DNA of 64,000 bases from Oceanobacillus saliphilus. Lineage in GTDB: Bacteria; Bacillota; Bacilli; Bacillales; Amphibacillaceae. Positions 62,337 through 64,000 of the stretch are shown one piece after another. Each line of letters starts with the position of its first letter. The stretch's first letter is position 1. The stretch covers positions 1-64,000 of the forward strand of contig NZ_JALCZU010000015.1 of the NCBI RefSeq assembly GCF_023522835.1, in the 5' to 3' direction. A program made the translations under genes and the position numbers. Under the pieces are notes generated by a model. It ran no database searches, was not told where the DNA came from, and saw nothing but the letters and a program-made list of their open reading frames with translations.

Positions 62337-62483
62337 TTAAACCAATCGATTTGCCTTATTATATAAATCCCTTTTCTTCTTTTCTATTTTCTTCACTTTT
62401 TTAAATGTCATTAAAGACAGAATTATAAACAATGCATACCATCCACTAAAATTATCGCTTTTAAAATCATTTATTATATTCAC
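62337..62483 (-). CDS. Possible 48-residue membrane peptide
   Basis: GTG 62483 lies 10 nt after AAAGGAG. The peptide has a hydrophobic stretch (GWYALFIILSLMTF) followed by a very basic tail (KKVKKIEKKKRD). Such cationic single-pass peptides occur as membrane regulators or toxin-like peptides; none is identified. Confidence 0.4.
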   Translation of the reverse strand: MNIINDFKSDNFSGWYALFIILSLMTFKKVKKIEKKKRDLYNKANRLV

Positions 62484-62543
62484 ACCATAAAGTCTCCTTT
62501 CTTTACTAAAACACCCGTTACTTTACGTATACCTTTTCACAAA

Positions 62544-63029
62544 CTACTTCCACAATTCATCTAATTTATTCGAATAGAAATCAATTGCCTTTTTATAACT
62601 TAAAATTTTTTCGTCTGTTGTTGTATCTATTAAGCATTTTAGTAACAACTCCATCGCTTCACTATGCTCGTTTAAATTATATAAGGTCATAGAATAGAAT
62701 GTTTGAATTGCTCTATTGTTTGGAAATGATTCGATTGCCATTTGAAATACCCTTTTGGAATTTTCATATTCTCCTAGTGTTCTGTATCTACTCCCTAATC
62801 CTAATAAGGCTCCTTCAAGTTCATTTGAAGACAGTCCTAATTTGATTGCATTTTCGTAAAAAGGCACTGCTTTCGATTCTTCTCCTAGTAAATCAAAACT
62901 CCAAGCATATTGATAATTAATGGACGCATTATCGGGGAACTCCTGTACCAGTTTCCTATATAATTCGTTATATTCCTTATGGTCTCCAGCTTTCCGTAAA
63001 TCCATAGCTCTTTCTAATTCGTTCGCCAT
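62544..63029 (-). CDS. Tetratricopeptide repeat protein
   Basis: 161 residues made of about four TPR units (SINYQYAWSFDLLGEESKAV; GLGSRYRTLGEYENSKRVF; FYSMTLYNLNEHSEAMELL). A protein-interaction scaffold with no enzymatic domain. ATG 63029 follows GAGGGTG, and an in-frame GTG at 63038 overlaps that site. Partner unknown. Confidence 0.84.
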   Translation of the reverse strand: MANELERAMDLRKAGDHKEYNELYRKLVQEFPDNASINYQYAWSFDLLGEESKAVPFYENAIKLGLSSNELEGALLGLGSRYRTLGEYENSKRVFQMAIESFPNNRAIQTFYSMTLYNLNEHSEAMELLLKCLIDTTTDEKILSYKKAIDFYSNKLDELWK

Positions 63030-63138
63030 TATTTTCACCCTCGATACTTTATCTGTTTGTTTAACTAAACTACGTCGTTAGCACAAAAGTCAGCATTTTT
63101 TAATGAACTCTTGCACCAGTTAGGACAATAAAAATAAG

Positions 63139-63654
63139 TTACTTTTTAAAAATACCCTTAATATTATCCCATCCATAAACAAGTTCATTGAGTTTCTTTC
63201 CAGCAATTTCTACCTCTACTTTATCTATTACTTTCCCACCCAGTGATTCATAGAAGAATCTCGATTCATTATCTTCTAATACAAAAACAAGCATTGTGTT
63301 TATTCCTAATGTCCCAATCTTGTGGAATACTGGTTTTGCTAATAATTTTCCTATCCCTTTTCCTTGAGAATTTTTTAGAATATAAATTGAACTCAGTTCT
63401 CCTTCATACCCTTTATACTTTCCGCTTCTTTCTTTTCCTCCTGATGAAAAACCAACAATCTGACCTTGTTCATTTTCTGCAACAAATACATTACCTTTAG
63501 GAATATTAGTGGTCCACAATTGCTCACGTTTTTCATAAGACAAGTTATTCAAAAAATCGTCTGGAATAATATTTTTATATGTAGTTCTCCAACTATCTAC
63601 GTGAACTTTAGCTATATCTTTTGCATCATTCAAATTTGCTTCTCTTATTATCAT
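63139..63654 (-). CDS. GNAT N-acetyltransferase
   Basis: 171 residues, single GNAT domain with IREANLNDAKDIAKVHVDSW opening, acetyl-CoA loop NSQGKGIGKLL and NESRFFYESLGGKV. RimI-like architecture, substrate unknown. Fourth full-length GNAT of the 47.8-64 kb array. ATG follows GAAGGGG. Confidence 0.86.
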   Translation of the reverse strand: MIIREANLNDAKDIAKVHVDSWRTTYKNIIPDDFLNNLSYEKREQLWTTNIPKGNVFVAENEQGQIVGFSSGGKERSGKYKGYEGELSSIYILKNSQGKGIGKLLAKPVFHKIGTLGINTMLVFVLEDNESRFFYESLGGKVIDKVEVEIAGKKLNELVYGWDNIKGIFKK

Positions 63655-63790
63655 ATAAATTACCCCTTCTCTATATATTGATTATATTCTGAATTTAATG
63701 CACATACTTCATTTTTTACCCGCCCCGTTATTGAAAAGATGCCGTATGATATCTAACTCTTTTATTAAATCACCATTTAATTAAAAAAAT

Positions 63791-64000
63791 TTACTTCTTT
63801 AAACTATCCAATAAGATATACCCAAAAACAACACTAGCAATAATTTGAATTGTTGGGCTCCCAACCATAATTATCTCTGGTATTTTAATGGAACCTTCAC
63901 CTAATTGTAAAAACGGCAAGATAGACATTGATATTATATAAAGAGACGGTAATGCAATGGCAATAAACTTAACCCAATCAAATGTCCATTGCTTATTCTC
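63791..64000 (-). CDS. Membrane protein, partial (C-terminal 69 residues)
   Basis: An open frame ends with TAA at 63791 and runs off the window. It has two hydrophobic helices (KFIAIALPSLYIISMSILPF and IIASVVFGYILL) joined by a loop with IKIPEIIMVGSPT, and a short basic end. Too little for a family call. Confidence 0.6.
   Translation of the reverse strand, partial: ENKQWTFDWVKFIAIALPSLYIISMSILPFLQLGEGSIKIPEIIMVGSPTIQIIASVVFGYILLDSLKK

Noticed and set aside
47850-63790. True chromosomal integron cassette array
   Set aside because: No IntI-like integrase in the window and the repeats are too degenerate to show proper attC core sites; reported only as a cassette-like pattern.

Overview
The window reads as chromosome of a low-GC Gram-positive member of the Bacillaceae, most like Oceanobacillus, Virgibacillus or Lentibacillus. 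The basis is: strong AGGAGG-type ribosome binding sites with frequent GTG/TTG starts; Bacillaceae families such as YfmR-type ABC-F, YojN/YojO, YkvS (DUF2187), SLAP-domain, DUF4317 and DUF3870 proteins, and an LPXTA acidic surface protein with a class D sortase; T-box and FMN riboswitch leaders; and dispersed Bacillaceae-style intergenic repeats. No rRNA, tRNA, CRISPR array, transposase or integrase was found.

Layout. 1-1.4 kb: small hypothetical genes and repeat-rich spacer. 1.4-5.5 kb: a TetR regulator and three paralogous short-chain dehydrogenases; two of them diverge from a promoter region with two copies of a palindrome that is the likely TetR operator. 6.0-9.1 kb: a lysine-degradation operon (aldehyde dehydrogenase, L-lysine 6-dehydrogenase, DUF3870), divergent from a sodium/amino-acid symporter (9.6-10.9 kb) and a CoA-disulfide reductase (11.0-12.3 kb). 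12.5-15.7 kb: an unknown protein, an ABC-F ATPase and a 60-residue two-helix membrane protein that appears to use an ATT start. 16.0-18.1 kb: FMN riboswitch with ribE-ribB-ribH. 18.2-24.4 kb: TlpA-like thioredoxin, DmpA-family aminopeptidase, RluA-type pseudouridine synthase, small DNA-binding and GNAT proteins, a chemoreceptor and an alpha/beta hydrolase. 24.4-25.3 kb holds two inverted copies of a long hairpin repeat. 25.3-28.1 kb: MoxR ATPase with VWA protein (yojN-yojO). 28.2-29.5 kb: an orphan EIIC behind a leader with a 17-codon ORF and an intrinsic terminator. 29.7-33.3 kb: fruR-fruK-fruA fructose operon. 33.7-43.3 kb: YkvS-like, SLAP, nucleotidyltransferase, LuxR-type regulator, a TraB-domain lipoprotein with leucine-rich repeats, a secreted amidase, DUF4317, and the surface protein/sortase pair. 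43.4-47.0 kb: a decayed glycosyltransferase and a TAXI-type TRAP transporter whose binding protein has its two lobes in reversed order.

47.8-64 kb is different in character. Almost every gene lies on the minus strand and stands alone: GNAT acetyltransferases, Nudix, HIT, DinB, ClbS, P-loop kinase, MFS, AraC/GyrI, transglutaminase and TPR proteins. Several are broken by frameshifts or deletions. They are separated by degenerate copies of a short repeat with a core like GCACCNGTTAGTTTAA. This looks like an accumulating accessory-gene array, superficially cassette-like but with no integrase in view.

The observations I rate highest are the circularly permuted TAXI binding protein (45993-46988), the repeat-separated accessory array, the EIIC leader, and the hairpin repeats whose outer arms differ in sequence between copies but keep their pairing.
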